Shown: positions 9,429 to 19,249 of the stretch, in pieces
How positions within the stretch are numbered: position 1 is the stretch's first letter
How the letters are laid out: the number at the start of each line of letters is the position of its first letter
From: Mycobacterium sp. SMC-2
GTDB lineage: Bacteria; Actinomycetota; Actinomycetes; Mycobacteriales; Mycobacteriaceae
NCBI RefSeq assembly: GCF_025263485.1
Contig: NZ_CP079863.1
Coordinates: 4,278,001-4,342,000 of the forward strand
Direction: 5' to 3'
DNA length: 64,000 bases
The notes under the pieces: generated by a model
What the model was told of the DNA's origin: nothing
The model's database searches: none
Seen by the model: only the letters and a program-made list of their open reading frames with translations
Program-made: the position numbers and the translations under genes

Positions 9429-10928
9429 GTGATCGGCGCTTCCGAGTCAGGTCCTGGGTCCGTTTTCGGATCCGGCGGCCAGCGCCTGCCCACACTGACT
9501 GACCTGCTCTATCAGCTGGCCAACCGCTCCGTGACCTCCGTCACACTAGTGCGCCGGTCGCTGCACGCCATCCACGCGAGCCAGCCGACGTTGAACGCTT
9601 TCCGCGTCGTGCTCACCGAGTCGGCGCTGGCCGACGCCGCGGCGGCCGATCGGCGGCGGGCCGCCGGTGACACCGCGCCGTTGCTGGGCATACCGATCGC
9701 GATCAAGGACGACGTCGACGTTGCTGGCGTGCCCACCGCCTACGGCACCGAGGGCTATGTCGCGCCCGCCCCCCACGACGCCGAGGTGGTTCGCCGGCTC
9801 AAGGCCGCGGGCGCGGTGATCGTCGGCAAGACCAACACCTGCGAACTGGGTCAGTGGCCGTTCACCAGCGGGCCCGGGTTCGGGCATACCCGCAACCCCT
9901 GGTCGCGCCGACACACCCCGGGCGGCTCGTCGGGGGGCAGCGCGGCCGCGGTGGCGGCGGGGCTGGTCACCGCGGCGATCGGCTCCGACGGCGCGGGCAG
10001 CATCCGGGTGCCCGCCGCGTGGACGCACCTGGTGGGCATCAAGCCGCAGCGCGGCCGCATCTCCACCTGGCCACTGCCGGATGCGTTCAACGGCATCACG
10101 GTCAACGGCGTGCTGGCCCGAACGGTGGCCGATGCGGCGTTGGTGCTCGACGCGGCGTCTGGCAACGTCGAGGTCGACCGGCACAAGCCACCCCCGATCA
10201 CCGCGTCGGACTATGTCGGTATCGCGCCCGGACCGCTGAACATCGCGCTGTCGACGCGGTTCCCGTACACCGGTTTCCGGACCAAGCTGCATCCCGAAAT
10301 CCTGGCCGCGACCCAAGCCGTGGCCAAGCAGCTCGAGTTGCTCGGCCATACCGTGGTGCCGGGCAATCCCGACTACGGCCTGCGGCTGTCGTGGGACTTC
10401 CTCGTCCGGTCCACCGCGGGCCTGCGGGATTGGGAGGAGCGGCTGGGCGACGGGGTGAACCTCGACCCCCGCACGCTGTCCAATCTGCGCCTGGGCCACG
10501 TGCTGGGGCAGGCGATCCTGCGCTCCGCGCGCCGGCACGAAACCGCCGCCCAGCGCCGGGTGGGTTCGATCTTCGACATCGTCGACGTCGTTTTGGCTCC
10601 GACCACCGCCCAGCCGCCACCGCTGGCGCGCGCCTTCGACCGGTTGAGCAGCTTCGACACCGATCGCGCGATGATCGCCGCGTGCCCACTGACCTTCCCG
10701 TGGAACGTGCTGGGCTGGCCGTCGATCAACGTGCCGGCCGGGTTCACTTCCGAGGGATTGCCGATCGGGGTCCAGTTGATGGGGCCGGCCAACAGTGAGG
10801 GCATGCTGATCTCGCTGGCCGCCGAGCTGGAGGCCGTGTGCGGGTGGTCGACCAAGCAGCCGACGATGTGGTGGAACGCCGAAACGGGCACGCCGCCGGT
10901 GGCGGGCACCGCGCCGCCAGGAAGGTGA
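9429..10928 (+). CDS. amiA2: Amidase (AmiA2-like)
   Basis: Amidase-signature hydrolase of 499 aa; the family hydrolyses carboxamides by a Ser-cisSer-Lys triad. Lys is in GIPIAIKDDVDVAG, the cis-Ser in the GGSSGGSAAAVAAG signature, and the nucleophile in GSDGAGSIRVPA. Gene order (recO divergent, era downstream) matches M. tuberculosis Rv2363. The physiological substrate cannot be read from sequence. The GTG at 9429 starts MIGASESGPG; a start further in at about LPTLTDLLYQLA is possible. Confidence 0.9.
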   Translation: MIGASESGPGSVFGSGGQRLPTLTDLLYQLANRSVTSVTLVRRSLHAIHASQPTLNAFRVVLTESALADAAAADRRRAAGDTAPLLGIPIAIKDDVDVAGVPTAYGTEGYVAPAPHDAEVVRRLKAAGAVIVGKTNTCELGQWPFTSGPGFGHTRNPWSRRHTPGGSSGGSAAAVAAGLVTAAIGSDGAGSIRVPAAWTHLVGIKPQRGRISTWPLPDAFNGITVNGVLARTVADAALVLDAASGNVEVDRHKPPPITASDYVGIAPGPLNIALSTRFPYTGFRTKLHPEILAATQAVAKQLELLGHTVVPGNPDYGLRLSWDFLVRSTAGLRDWEERLGDGVNLDPRTLSNLRLGHVLGQAILRSARRHETAAQRRVGSIFDIVDVVLAPTTAQPPPLARAFDRLSSFDTDRAMIAACPLTFPWNVLGWPSINVPAGFTSEGLPIGVQLMGPANSEGMLISLAAELEAVCGWSTKQPTMWWNAETGTPPVAGTAPPGR

Positions 10929-11133
10929 AACCGCGGGCGCCACATCGCCAGAAGTTGAGTTCGCTTGGGGAGCTTTGGGTTTGTCGATGCCCGCACCGGG
11001 TAATTGACCGCAGTGCAACGATCCGACGGCCTGGACCTCGACGCAGTCGCGCATAAGCCGGTACGCGAACGCGGGCTACTCGAGGTCACCGAGGCCGTCG
11101 CATAGCGGGTGACAAGGCGGGTACCCCTTCGCA

Positions 11134-12591
11134 ATGGACCAATCTGATGCTCCACTGTTAGATGCGCTGGTCGATTACCGCGAAAAGAACCGGTACGGGT
11201 TCACGCCGCCGGGCCATCGGCAGGGCCGCGGCACGGATGAGCGTGTCCTAGCGGTCCTCGGCCGCGAGCCCTTTCTGGACGACGTGCTGGCCAGCGGCGG
11301 GCTCGATGACCGCAGGACCAGCCACGAATACCTCAAGCACGCCGAGGACCTGATGGCCGAGGCCGTGGGCGCCGACATCGCCTGGTTCTCCACCTGCGGC
11401 AGTTCGCTGTCGGTGAAGGCGGCGATGATGGCCGTGGCCGGCGGCGACGGCAGCCTGCTCGTCAGCCGGGACAGCCACAAGTCGATCGTGGCGGGGCTCA
11501 TCTTCTCCGGAATGCAACCCCGTTGGATCACCCCCCGCTGGGACGCCGAGCACCATTTCTCGCATCCGCCGTCACCGCAGCAGGTGGAAGAGACCTGGGA
11601 AAAGCACCCCGACGCCGCCGGCGCGCTCATCGTCAGCCCCAGCCCCTACGGCACGTGCGCCGACATAGCCGGGATCGCCGAGGTCTGCCACGCGCGCGGC
11701 AAACCGTTGATCATCGACGAGGCGTGGGGGGCGCACCTGCCGTTCCACGAGAAGCTGCCGACATGGGCGATGGACGCCGGCGCGGACGTCTGCGTGGTCA
11801 GCGTCCACAAGATGGGTGCCGGCTTCGAACAGGGTTCCGTGTTCCACGTGCAGGGCGATCGGATCGATCAGGACCGCATATCGGCGTGCGCGGACCTGCT
11901 GATGACCACCAGTCCCAACGTCCTGGTGTATGCCGCCATGGATGGTTGGCGGCGGCAGATGGTGCAGCATGGACACGAATTGCTCAGCACCGCAATTGAT
12001 CTCGCATACCAGCTGCGCCAGGACATCGAAGGCATCCCGGATGTGAAGGTGCTCGACGACGAATTGCTCGGCGTGCAGGCGTCCCACGACCTGGACCGGA
12101 TGCAGGTGTTGATGGACGTGTCCGCGACGGGCACCTCCGGTTATCAGGCCCACGACTGGCTGCGTGAGCACGCGCACATCGACATGGGAATGAGCGATCA
12201 CCGCCGCATCCTGGCGACGCTGTCCATGGCCGAAGACGAAAACACCGCAGGCCGGCTCACGGATGCGCTCGTGGCCTGGCGCAAGGCCGCCGACACCTTC
12301 GACCCACCCCCGCGCATCGATCTGCCCTCACCCGAGCAGCTGCAACTCGAGACCGTGTGCCTGCCCCGCGACGCGTTTTTCGGGCGCGTCGAAACTGTAC
12401 CCACCGACCGGGCCGCGGGCCGCGTCGCCGCCGAACAGTGCACGCCGTACCCCCCGGGGATTCCCGCCGTCGTGCCCGGCGAGCGCCTCAACGACGCGGT
12501 CCTGGACTACTTGTGTTCCGGTGTGCGCGCGGGCATGAACGTCCCAGACGCGGCGGACCCGTCGCTGCAAACCATCCGCGTGCTCGCCTAG
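11134..12591 (+). CDS. PLP-dependent Orn/Lys/Arg decarboxylase-family protein
   Basis: Fold-type I PLP enzyme, 485 aa, Orn/Lys/Arg decarboxylase class. Visible: FTPPGHRQGRGTD at the N-terminus, the glycine-bearing CGSSLSVKAAMMA cofactor loop, SRDSHKSIVAGLIFSG, the PLP-nitrogen Asp in PLIIDEAWGAH (residue 195), and the Schiff-base Lys in SVHKMGAGFEQGS (residue 226). A small C-terminal domain follows. At under 500 residues it is the short, wing-less form rather than the 700-plus-residue inducible type. It could make a diamine from lysine, ornithine or arginine, but the substrate is not decidable here. It is absent at this position in M. tuberculosis. The 205-bp gap upstream (10929-11133) shows no convincing gene. 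Confidence 0.85.
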   Translation: MDQSDAPLLDALVDYREKNRYGFTPPGHRQGRGTDERVLAVLGREPFLDDVLASGGLDDRRTSHEYLKHAEDLMAEAVGADIAWFSTCGSSLSVKAAMMAVAGGDGSLLVSRDSHKSIVAGLIFSGMQPRWITPRWDAEHHFSHPPSPQQVEETWEKHPDAAGALIVSPSPYGTCADIAGIAEVCHARGKPLIIDEAWGAHLPFHEKLPTWAMDAGADVCVVSVHKMGAGFEQGSVFHVQGDRIDQDRISACADLLMTTSPNVLVYAAMDGWRRQMVQHGHELLSTAIDLAYQLRQDIEGIPDVKVLDDELLGVQASHDLDRMQVLMDVSATGTSGYQAHDWLREHAHIDMGMSDHRRILATLSMAEDENTAGRLTDALVAWRKAADTFDPPPRIDLPSPEQLQLETVCLPRDAFFGRVETVPTDRAAGRVAAEQCTPYPPGIPAVVPGERLNDAVLDYLCSGVRAGMNVPDAADPSLQTIRVLA

Positions 12592-12598
12592 CGGGTGG

Positions 12599-13384
12599 CT
12601 AGTTTCCGCGCGGGCGCGACATCACCCGATTGCCAACGGCTTTCACGCTGTCGGGCAACACGTGGTTCGCCATGCCCATCGCCTTGACGAGGACCGAACC
12701 GACGATGACCTTCTGATCACCGCGCATCAACGCCTCGAACCCTTGCCGCGCGACCTTGGCCGGATCGTCCTTCCGACCCTTCCCCATCAGGGACTCCACC
12801 ATCTTCGCGCGCCCGAAGAAGTTGGTGTCCGTCGGGCCGGGCATCATTGCCGTGACAGTGATTGCGGTGTCGCGCAATTCGTCCTGGAGCGCCGCCGCGA
12901 ACGACTGGATGAACGACTTCGACGCGTTGTACACCGGTTGATACGAACCCGGCATCTGGGCCGCGATGGACGACGTGAACAGGACCTTGCCCGTATCGCG
13001 GTTTGCCATGTCGCGCAGCACCAGCTTGGCCAGGTGAACCGTGGAGCGCACGTTGAGGTCGACGATGCTGAGATCGTCGGCGAGCTCGCTCTTGAGGAAC
13101 ATCTCGCCGCGGCCGATCCCGGCGTTGAGCGCCGCGGCGGCCAGCACTCGGTCGCCCTCGATCGTGCTCTGGTACAAATGCTCCACCCCCTCGGGGGTGC
13201 GCAGGTCTACCTGCACCGGCTGCACGGTGGAACTCCACTGGGACAGTTTGTCCGGTACGTCATGGATGGAATCGTCTTCGGCGGCCACGACTAGGTCGTA
13301 GCCGTGTTGGGCGAACTGCTTGGCCAGTTCGAGCCCAATACCACTGGACGCGCCGGTCACTAACGCTAACTGTGCTTGGGTCAT
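12599..13384 (-). CDS. Short-chain dehydrogenase/reductase
   Basis: Classical SDR, 261 aa. Cofactor motif TGASSGIG (residues 10-17), VDL acidic turn, LNAGIG, catalytic Ser in FTSSIAAQMPG and YNASK (Tyr/Lys). TAMMPGPTDTNFF after the active site is the usual adenine-ring loop. NADP(H) or NAD(H) dependent; the substrate is unknown. Convergent with the decarboxylase gene (7 bp apart) and upstream of era on the same strand. Like the decarboxylase it has no counterpart here in M. tuberculosis, so the two look like one insertion. Confidence 0.88.
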   Translation of the reverse strand: MTQAQLALVTGASSGIGLELAKQFAQHGYDLVVAAEDDSIHDVPDKLSQWSSTVQPVQVDLRTPEGVEHLYQSTIEGDRVLAAAALNAGIGRGEMFLKSELADDLSIVDLNVRSTVHLAKLVLRDMANRDTGKVLFTSSIAAQMPGSYQPVYNASKSFIQSFAAALQDELRDTAITVTAMMPGPTDTNFFGRAKMVESLMGKGRKDDPAKVARQGFEALMRGDQKVIVGSVLVKAMGMANHVLPDSVKAVGNRVMSRPRGN

Positions 13385-13433
13385 ACGCGACGGCTACCCG
13401 CTCGCTGGCGGTGAAAACCTTCGCGCCGGCATT

Positions 13434-14333
13434 TCAGAAGCCAAGCCGACCAAGCTGTTTGGGGTCGCTCTGCCAGTTCTTGGCGACCTTGACGCGCAGG
13501 TCGAGGTAGACCTTGGTACCGAGCAACTTTTCGATCTGGCCGCGCGCCGCGGTGCCCACCTGTCGCAGCCGGGTGCCACCCTTGCCGATGATGATGCCCT
13601 TCTGGCTGTCGCGCTCGACGTAGAGGACCGCGTGCACATCGATCAGGTCGTCGCGGCCCTCCCGGGGGGTGACCTCGTCGATGACCACGGCCAACGAATG
13701 CGGCAGCTCGTCGCGCACCCCCTCCAGGGCGGCCTCGCGGATGAGCTCCGCCATCAGGACTTCCTCGGGTTCGTCGGTCAGCTCGCCGTCGGGGTAGTAC
13801 GCCGGGCCGACGGGAAGCGCCGCGGCCAGCACGTCGATCAGCACGTCCACCTGCGTCCCGGTGGCCGCGGACACCGGGACGATCTCGGCCGAGTCACCGA
13901 CCAGTTCGCTCACCGCCAGCAGCTGCGCGGCCACCCGATCCTTGGGCACCTTGTCGATCTTGGTGACTATCGCCACCAGCGTCGTCTTCGGTGCGGTCGA
14001 ACGGATTTGGTCGACGATCCACCTGTCCCCCGGGCCGATCGCCTCGTCGGCCGGGATGCACAACCCGATCACGTCGACTTCGGCGTAGGTGTCGCGCACC
14101 AGGTCGTTGAGCCGCTTGCCGAGCAGGGTGCGCGGCCGGTGCAGGCCCGGGGTGTCCACCAAAATGATCTGAAAGTTCTCCCGGTGCACGATGCCGCGAA
14201 TGGTGTGGCGGGTGGTCTGCGGCCGGGTCGAGGTGATCGCCACCTTGGTGCCGACGAGCGCGTTGGTCAGCGTCGACTTGCCGGTGTTCGGACGCCCGAC
14301 GAAACACACAAAGCCGGAATGGAATTCGCTCAT
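13434..14333 (-). CDS. era: Ribosome-assembly GTPase Era
   Basis: Era, 299 aa. G1 GRPNTGKST (13-21), G2 in RPQTTRHTIRG, G3 DTPG, G4 TKID (VAIVTKIDKV), G5 SAATG. The C-terminal KH domain carries GIIIGKGGTRLRQVG. Binds the 3' end of 16S rRNA during 30S maturation. The gene sits at the end of the phoH-ybeY-(Pro-rich protein)-CBS-era run. The small gene Rv2365c found in M. tuberculosis between era and the CBS gene is absent here, the gap being 46 bp. Confidence 0.96.
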   Translation of the reverse strand: MSEFHSGFVCFVGRPNTGKSTLTNALVGTKVAITSTRPQTTRHTIRGIVHRENFQIILVDTPGLHRPRTLLGKRLNDLVRDTYAEVDVIGLCIPADEAIGPGDRWIVDQIRSTAPKTTLVAIVTKIDKVPKDRVAAQLLAVSELVGDSAEIVPVSAATGTQVDVLIDVLAAALPVGPAYYPDGELTDEPEEVLMAELIREAALEGVRDELPHSLAVVIDEVTPREGRDDLIDVHAVLYVERDSQKGIIIGKGGTRLRQVGTAARGQIEKLLGTKVYLDLRVKVAKNWQSDPKQLGRLGF

Positions 14334-14379
14334 GTCGCGGGTGACGGGCCGGTTTTTCGCACTGGGCGCACGCTTGGCG

Positions 14380-15684
14380 TCATTGCGGGTTTGCCCCGTC
14401 GGAGCCGTTGGACTCGGACTCGACCGGGCTCAGCAGGACAGTGCCGATCCTTACCCGGCCCCGGTGGTCGGTCCCGCCTTCGGCTTGGAGCCGCAGGCCG
14501 TGGGAGACCACCTCGGCACCCGGCAGCGGAACCCGGCCCAGCTCCAGGGCGAGCAGGCCGCCCACGGTATCGACGTCGAGACCGTCGTCGAAGTCCACGC
14601 CGTACAGCTCGCCGAGGTCTTCGATCGGCAACCGCGCCGAGACGCGGAACCGCTTGTCGCCCAGGTCTTCTATTGGTGCCGTCTCCGCCTGGTCGTACTC
14701 GTCGGCGATCTCCCCGACGATCTCCTCCAGCACGTCTTCGATGGTGACCAGGCCGGCTATCGCGCCGTATTCGTCGACGAGAAGAGCCATGTGGTTGCGG
14801 TCGCGCTGCATTTCGCGAAGGAGCGTATCCAGCGGCTTGGAGTCCGGCACGAACACCGCCGGCCGCATCACCTGTGCCACGGTGATGCCCCGACCACCGT
14901 CACCCGGCAGAAAGCTCTTCTGCACAAGGTCTTTCAGGTAGACCACCCCGACGATGTCGTCGACATTCTCCCCGATCACCGGGAGGCGGGAATGCCCGCT
15001 GCGCACCGCCAGGTTCAGCGCCTGACTGGCGAGCTTGTCACTTTCGATCCAGATCATCTCGGTGCGCGGCACCATCACCTCGCGGGCCGGCGTGTCACCG
15101 AGCTCGAAGACGGACTCGATCATCCGGCGTTCGTCGGCGGCGACCACGCCGCGCTGCTGGGCCAGGTCGACGACTTCGCGTAGCTCGATCTCGGATGCGA
15201 ATGGCCCGTTGCGCAAGCCGCGGCCGGGTGTCAGCGCATTACCCAGCACCACCAGCAACCGGCTGAGCGGCATCAACAACCACGAAATGAGCCGCAGTGG
15301 AACGGCTGTCGTCAACGAGATGGAATACGCGTGCTGGCGGCCGAGTGTGCGCGGACCCACCCCGATGACGACGAAACTCATCACCACCATGGTGGCCGCG
15401 GCGCCGAACAGCGCCCAGCCCAAGCCGAAGTTGTCGTACAGAAAAAGCACCAGCAACACGGTCGCCGTGATTTCGCAGGTGATTCGCAGCAGCACGACCA
15501 GGTTGATATAGCGCGGCCGCTCGGCCATCACCTCCGACAGCGACACGGCGCCGGGCCGTTCCTCACGCACCAGCTCCTGGACCCGGGCCAGCGACACCGT
15601 GCTGATGGCGGCGTCGATGGCCGCGAAGAGCCCACCGATGGCGATCAGCGCCATCGCGCCGAGCAGCCAGGACAGGCCGGTCAA
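14380..15684 (-). CDS. CNNM/CorC-like membrane protein with CBS pair
   Basis: Protein of 434 aa matching Rv2366c. The N-terminal DUF21/CNNM region has about four hydrophobic helices ([80 protein letters not shown]). Two CBS domains follow ([13 protein letters not shown]..; [34 protein letters not shown]), and the C-terminal CorC_HlyC domain contains [18 protein letters not shown]. Family members act in Mg/Co export or homeostasis. Its ATG overlaps the stop of the upstream Pro-rich protein (ATGA), so it is coupled to it. Confidence 0.9.
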   Translation of the reverse strand: MTGLSWLLGAMALIAIGGLFAAIDAAISTVSLARVQELVREERPGAVSLSEVMAERPRYINLVVLLRITCEITATVLLVLFLYDNFGLGWALFGAAATMVVMSFVVIGVGPRTLGRQHAYSISLTTAVPLRLISWLLMPLSRLLVVLGNALTPGRGLRNGPFASEIELREVVDLAQQRGVVAADERRMIESVFELGDTPAREVMVPRTEMIWIESDKLASQALNLAVRSGHSRLPVIGENVDDIVGVVYLKDLVQKSFLPGDGGRGITVAQVMRPAVFVPDSKPLDTLLREMQRDRNHMALLVDEYGAIAGLVTIEDVLEEIVGEIADEYDQAETAPIEDLGDKRFRVSARLPIEDLGELYGVDFDDGLDVDTVGGLLALELGRVPLPGAEVVSHGLRLQAEGGTDHRGRVRIGTVLLSPVESESNGSDGANPQ

Positions 15685-16970
15685 CTGCCGGAAGACCTTG
15701 ACGTGGTGACAGACTCCCCTACGTCGTCGTCACTCCGTTTTCGGTTGAGGGCCCAGGCGGTCAGGCCCACTACTACACCCAATACGCCGTAGCCCAGCGC
15801 CGAGGGCCACCACGGTTGGGGGGGCTGGGTGGGTTCCTCGCGCGGGCGAACGGCCAGCACCACCAAGAAGTTGCCGTCGTCGGTCGGTCCGGTGCGCGGC
15901 AGCGACTGAGTCTTGGTCACCCTGATTTGGGCACTGCTGCTGCTGGAGTCGTTGATCTCACCCCAGGCCATCGTGGAGTCGTCGAGCAGGAAGGTCTGCT
16001 GGCTGCCCCCGGGCTGGCTCTCGTCCCGGCCCACCACCGCCACCTCGCCGACTTCCAACGTCTGGCTGGCGGCGGGGACGGCAACCAGGACGTTGCGGTA
16101 CAACTTCGGGGGCTCGGGCGGCTTGTAGTTCGGCGGCGGGGGGCCGTTGGAGCCGTCCGGCGGTAACGAGCCCCCGCCGTAGAAGCTGCCTGCCGCCACC
16201 CAGCTGTCGCCGACCGCGGTGAAGGGGACCACGCCGACGGTGGCGGCGTCCAACACGATCCGGGCGCCCGCCGGCAGGTAGGCCTCCCGGTCGGCGCCGT
16301 CGTAGAAGTAGCGGAAGATCATCGCCTGGTTGAGCGGGTTGAAGAGGGCCGGGCGGCGATAGGCGTCGTCGTAGTCGACGTAGTCCCAGTGCCGGGGCCG
16401 GACCAGTCGCTGATTGTCAACCTTCAGGACGTCCACGTTCTCCCGGTGGGTGCTGACGACGTTCTGCACCCGCTGGTTGAAGTCCATCTGCTTCGGCGGC
16501 TTGGGAGGGTCGGCGGGGTTGACCCGCGTGGCCGGTGCGGCCTTGGCCGCCGCGACCGCCTCTGGCGAAACGTCGAGCCCCCTCGGCGGCGCCACGACCG
16601 AGACGTTTCTCGACGCGTCGGGGCCCGGCGGATTGATCGTCGCAACCGGGTTGGTAGGCGGCAGATTCGACGGAATGAGCGGTGGGGCGTGGACGGGCTC
16701 CGGGCTTGGCGGCACGTACGGGGGAAGCTCCGGAACCTGTACTGGAGTCGGGGACGGCTGAGCCCGGCGGGGCGGCGCGTCCTGGGAGCACACGTTGGAG
16801 GTGTGATACTGCGCCACCAGGTATTGACACCACTGGCATCTGGCGGGGTTCGAGCCCGCCCCGGCGCATGGAGCCGCCTCCGCCACCCCGATCGTGGTGG
16901 CTACCACCGAGAGCGGTGCGAAGATGATGGCGGCCGCGGCCGCGACGCCGAGTGCTTTTCGTCGGATCAA
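15681..16970 (-). CDS. Exported, membrane-anchored Pro-rich protein, unknown function
   Basis: The open frame runs to 17225, but its first 85 codons lie antiparallel inside the ybeY reading region and look like shadow sequence. The TTG at 16968-16970 overlaps the ybeY stop (TTGA) and gives 429 aa with a proper signal peptide, [24 protein letters not shown]. The mature part has Cys pairs (CAGAG..CQWCQY..CSQ), a long Pro-rich linker, a folded domain ([45 protein letters not shown]), and a C-terminal helix [17 protein letters not shown] followed by NRKRS. So it appears extracytoplasmic, anchored at the C-terminus. M. tuberculosis has no gene between ybeY and Rv2366c. No function recognised. Confidence 0.75.
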   Translation of the reverse strand: MIRRKALGVAAAAAIIFAPLSVVATTIGVAEAAPCAGAGSNPARCQWCQYLVAQYHTSNVCSQDAPPRRAQPSPTPVQVPELPPYVPPSPEPVHAPPLIPSNLPPTNPVATINPPGPDASRNVSVVAPPRGLDVSPEAVAAAKAAPATRVNPADPPKPPKQMDFNQRVQNVVSTHRENVDVLKVDNQRLVRPRHWDYVDYDDAYRRPALFNPLNQAMIFRYFYDGADREAYLPAGARIVLDAATVGVVPFTAVGDSWVAAGSFYGGGSLPPDGSNGPPPPNYKPPEPPKLYRNVLVAVPAASQTLEVGEVAVVGRDESQPGGSQQTFLLDDSTMAWGEINDSSSSSAQIRVTKTQSLPRTGPTDDGNFLVVLAVRPREEPTQPPQPWWPSALGYGVLGVVVGLTAWALNRKRSDDDVGESVTTSRSSGS

Positions 16971-17500
16971 TTGTCGAAATACCTCGATTTGTCCAGCAAC
17001 CGGCGATCCCGCTCCTGCTGGCGGTCCTGGTGGTAGGCGTGGACTTGCTCGGCGACCCACTCTTCGAGTAACCGGTCCTGAAGGGCGAACATCTCTTTTG
17101 CCTCGTCCGGCTCGGCGTGGTCGTAGCCCAGCAGATGCAGCACGCCGTGGATGGTCAACAGCGCCAACTCGTGGCCCAGGCTGTGGCCCGCCGCGTCGGC
17201 CTGCCCGGCCGCGAATTCCGGGCACAGCACGATGTCGCCCAGCATCGACGGTCCCGGTTCCGGCGCATCGGGCCGGCCACCCGGCTCGAGCTCGTCCATC
17301 GGGAAACTCATGACGTCCGTCGGCCCGGGGAGGTCCATCCAGCGCATGTGCAGGTCGGCCATCGCCGCGGTGTCCAGCAGCACCATCGACAGCTCGGCCG
17401 CGGGATTGACGTCCATCTTGGCGATGACGAAGCGCGCGACGCTGATCAGTTCCTCTTCGGAGACGTCGATGCCCGACTCGTTAGATACTTCAATACTCAT
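16967..17500 (-). CDS. ybeY: Endoribonuclease YbeY
   Basis: YbeY/UPF0054, 177 aa. The single-strand-specific metalloribonuclease acts in 16S rRNA 3' maturation and ribosome quality control. The zinc site [11 protein letters not shown] (three His of the HxxxHxxGxxH pattern) is intact, and DVMSFPMDE is the conserved substrate-side segment. Starts 17 bp after the phoH stop, and its own stop overlaps the start of the next gene, so the four genes downstream of phoH are probably one transcript. Confidence 0.96.
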   Translation of the reverse strand: MSIEVSNESGIDVSEEELISVARFVIAKMDVNPAAELSMVLLDTAAMADLHMRWMDLPGPTDVMSFPMDELEPGGRPDAPEPGPSMLGDIVLCPEFAAGQADAAGHSLGHELALLTIHGVLHLLGYDHAEPDEAKEMFALQDRLLEEWVAEQVHAYHQDRQQERDRRLLDKSRYFDN

Positions 17501-17517
17501 CGAGGCTCACGGCCCTA

Positions 17518-18576
17518 TCACCGGCGACCGCGGGAGCCCGCGGCCCGCCGAGCCGCCCGGTTCATCGCCAGGTCGGGCTCTTCGTATTTCGCATAGGCGT
17601 CGACGATTTCGGAGACCAGCCGGTGCCGCACGACGTCCACACTGGTCAGTTCCGCGATGTGGATGTCCTCGACGTTTTCCAGGATTTGCATCGCCGAGCG
17701 CAGGCCCGATCGGGCGCCGCCCGGAAGGTCCACCTGGGTGATGTCTCCGGTGACGACGATCTTCGATCCGAAGCCGAGCCGGGTGAGGAACATCTTCATC
17801 TGCTCGGCGGTGGTGTTCTGCGCCTCGTCGAGGACGATGAAGGCCGAATTGAGGGTGCGACCACGCATGTATGCCAGCGGCGCCACCTCGATCACCCCGG
17901 CGGACATCAGCTTCGGGATCAGCTCGGGGTCCATCATGTCGTAGAGCGCGTCATACAGCGGCCGCAGATACGGGTCGATCTTCTCGCTGAGCGTCCCCGG
18001 CAAAAAGCCAAGGCGCTCACCGGCTTCCACGGCCGGCCGGGTCAAGATGATGCGGGTCACCTGCTTGGTTTGCAGCGCATGCACGGCCTTGGCCATCGCC
18101 AGGTACGTCTTACCGGTGCCGGCCGGGCCGACCCCGAAGACGACGGTATTGGCGTCGATGGCGTCGACGTAGCGCTTCTGGTTGAGCGTCTTGGGCCGGA
18201 TCGTCCTGCCGCGGCGCGACAGGATGTCCAGCGTGAGCACCTCGGCCGGTGACTCGTTATCGGTGCCGACCAGCATGGCGACACTGTGGCGGACCACCTC
18301 CGGCGTCATCGGCTGCCCGCTGGCCGCAATCGCGACCAGCTCGGAGATCGCCCGCTCGGCGAGCGCGACGTCGGCGGGCTCACCCGAGATGGTCACGGTA
18401 TTGCCGCGCACATGGAGCTCGGCGCTCAGGGTGCTTTCCAGGGCCCGCAAATTTTCGTCCGCCGAACCCAACAAGCCCACGACGATATCGGGCGGAACAT
18501 CGATGCTGCTGCGTACTTGAGCGTTGGCCTCGGGGCCTCCGGCTGCGTCGGCAGCCCTCGTCTCGCGGGGCGTCAC
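17518..18576 (-). CDS. phoH: PhoH-like ATPase
   Basis: PhoH family NTPase, 352 aa (Rv2368c, PhoH1). An N-terminal KH-like segment ([31 protein letters not shown]) precedes the P-loop GPAGTGKT (150-157), Walker [10 protein letters not shown], and sensor [12 protein letters not shown]. The basic tail [13 protein letters not shown] may contact RNA. Family members are RNA-associated ATPases, and the pairing with ybeY is conserved across bacteria, pointing to RNA processing. First gene of the minus-strand run down to era. Confidence 0.93.
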   Translation of the reverse strand: MTPRETRAADAAGGPEANAQVRSSIDVPPDIVVGLLGSADENLRALESTLSAELHVRGNTVTISGEPADVALAERAISELVAIAASGQPMTPEVVRHSVAMLVGTDNESPAEVLTLDILSRRGRTIRPKTLNQKRYVDAIDANTVVFGVGPAGTGKTYLAMAKAVHALQTKQVTRIILTRPAVEAGERLGFLPGTLSEKIDPYLRPLYDALYDMMDPELIPKLMSAGVIEVAPLAYMRGRTLNSAFIVLDEAQNTTAEQMKMFLTRLGFGSKIVVTGDITQVDLPGGARSGLRSAMQILENVEDIHIAELTSVDVVRHRLVSEIVDAYAKYEEPDLAMNRAARRAAGSRGRR

Positions 18577-18653
18577 GTGGTTTTCGATGCCTGCTTCCTC
18601 GGCTTGTCGGTGGTTTGTTAGTCGCCTCAGTCTACGCCGGGGGCCCTGGTAGG

Positions 18654-19190
18654 TCAGCTTTCAGCAACGTATTGGCCGGCAGAGCCTTGGTCCATCACCT
18701 TGCGGGCCTGCGCAACCCCGGTGACCGGCAGCGGCGCCTGGTCGAGCAGTCCGACCTGTACCAGCAGGCACGCCTGGTCCCAGTAAATCCGCTCATATGC
18801 CACTTTGGGCGTCTCGGAGCCCATGTCGAAGCCCATCACCACCACCACGGGCAGCAGGACGGCGCGGCCAGTCGGCGGTACGCCGGGAAGGAAGGTGGGC
18901 ATCGGGATGTCGTGGGTGAACGACATGATCATCTCGTCGACCACGCGGTCGGCGCCCACCGTGCGGCAGACCGGGATGATCGCGGTGTCGGCAGGCCAGT
19001 GGCCGATGAAGTATCTGTCGTAGAACTCCGCCACCTCACGGCCGCCGACCCCGCCCATCATCGTGGGCACGTGGTTGACGAAGGGGTCGGCGGTCATCGT
19101 CGCCATGGTGGCGGCGACGTCCTTGGCGACGAACTCGTGCGCGACATGCGCGTCGAAGATGGCGCTCAAATCGCCGGCAATCTCGGCCAT
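18654..19190 (-). CDS. SnoaL/NTF2-like protein
   Basis: Protein of 178 aa starting MAEIAGDLSAIFDAHVAHEFVAKDV. The cone-shaped NTF2/SnoaL fold is suggested by TMTADPFVNHVPTMMGGVGGREVAEFYDRYF followed by beta-rich GADRVVDEMIMSFTHD and VVVMGFDMGSE. Such proteins include polyketide cyclases, small hydrolases and carrier-like proteins; none can be picked here. The frame is open to 19274, but that would overlap rsmE, so ATG at 19190 is used. Lies 60 bp after rsmE on the same strand, in place of Rv2369c/Rv2370c/PE_PGRS40. Confidence 0.7.
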   Translation of the reverse strand: MAEIAGDLSAIFDAHVAHEFVAKDVAATMATMTADPFVNHVPTMMGGVGGREVAEFYDRYFIGHWPADTAIIPVCRTVGADRVVDEMIMSFTHDIPMPTFLPGVPPTGRAVLLPVVVVMGFDMGSETPKVAYERIYWDQACLLVQVGLLDQAPLPVTGVAQARKVMDQGSAGQYVAES

Positions 19191-19249
19191 CACCGCAAGA
19201 TAACTCCGCCGACGAACGCCGGTGCCGGGAAAGTGCGAAACCGGCGAAT

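Noticed and set aside
9546..11054. 502-aa minus-strand frame opposite amiA2
   Set aside because: High-GC antisense shadow; the opposite strand carries the full amidase signature.
10929..11133. Short frame starting GTG near 11013 (about 30 codons) before the decarboxylase
   Set aside because: No ribosome site or recognisable motif; too short to support.
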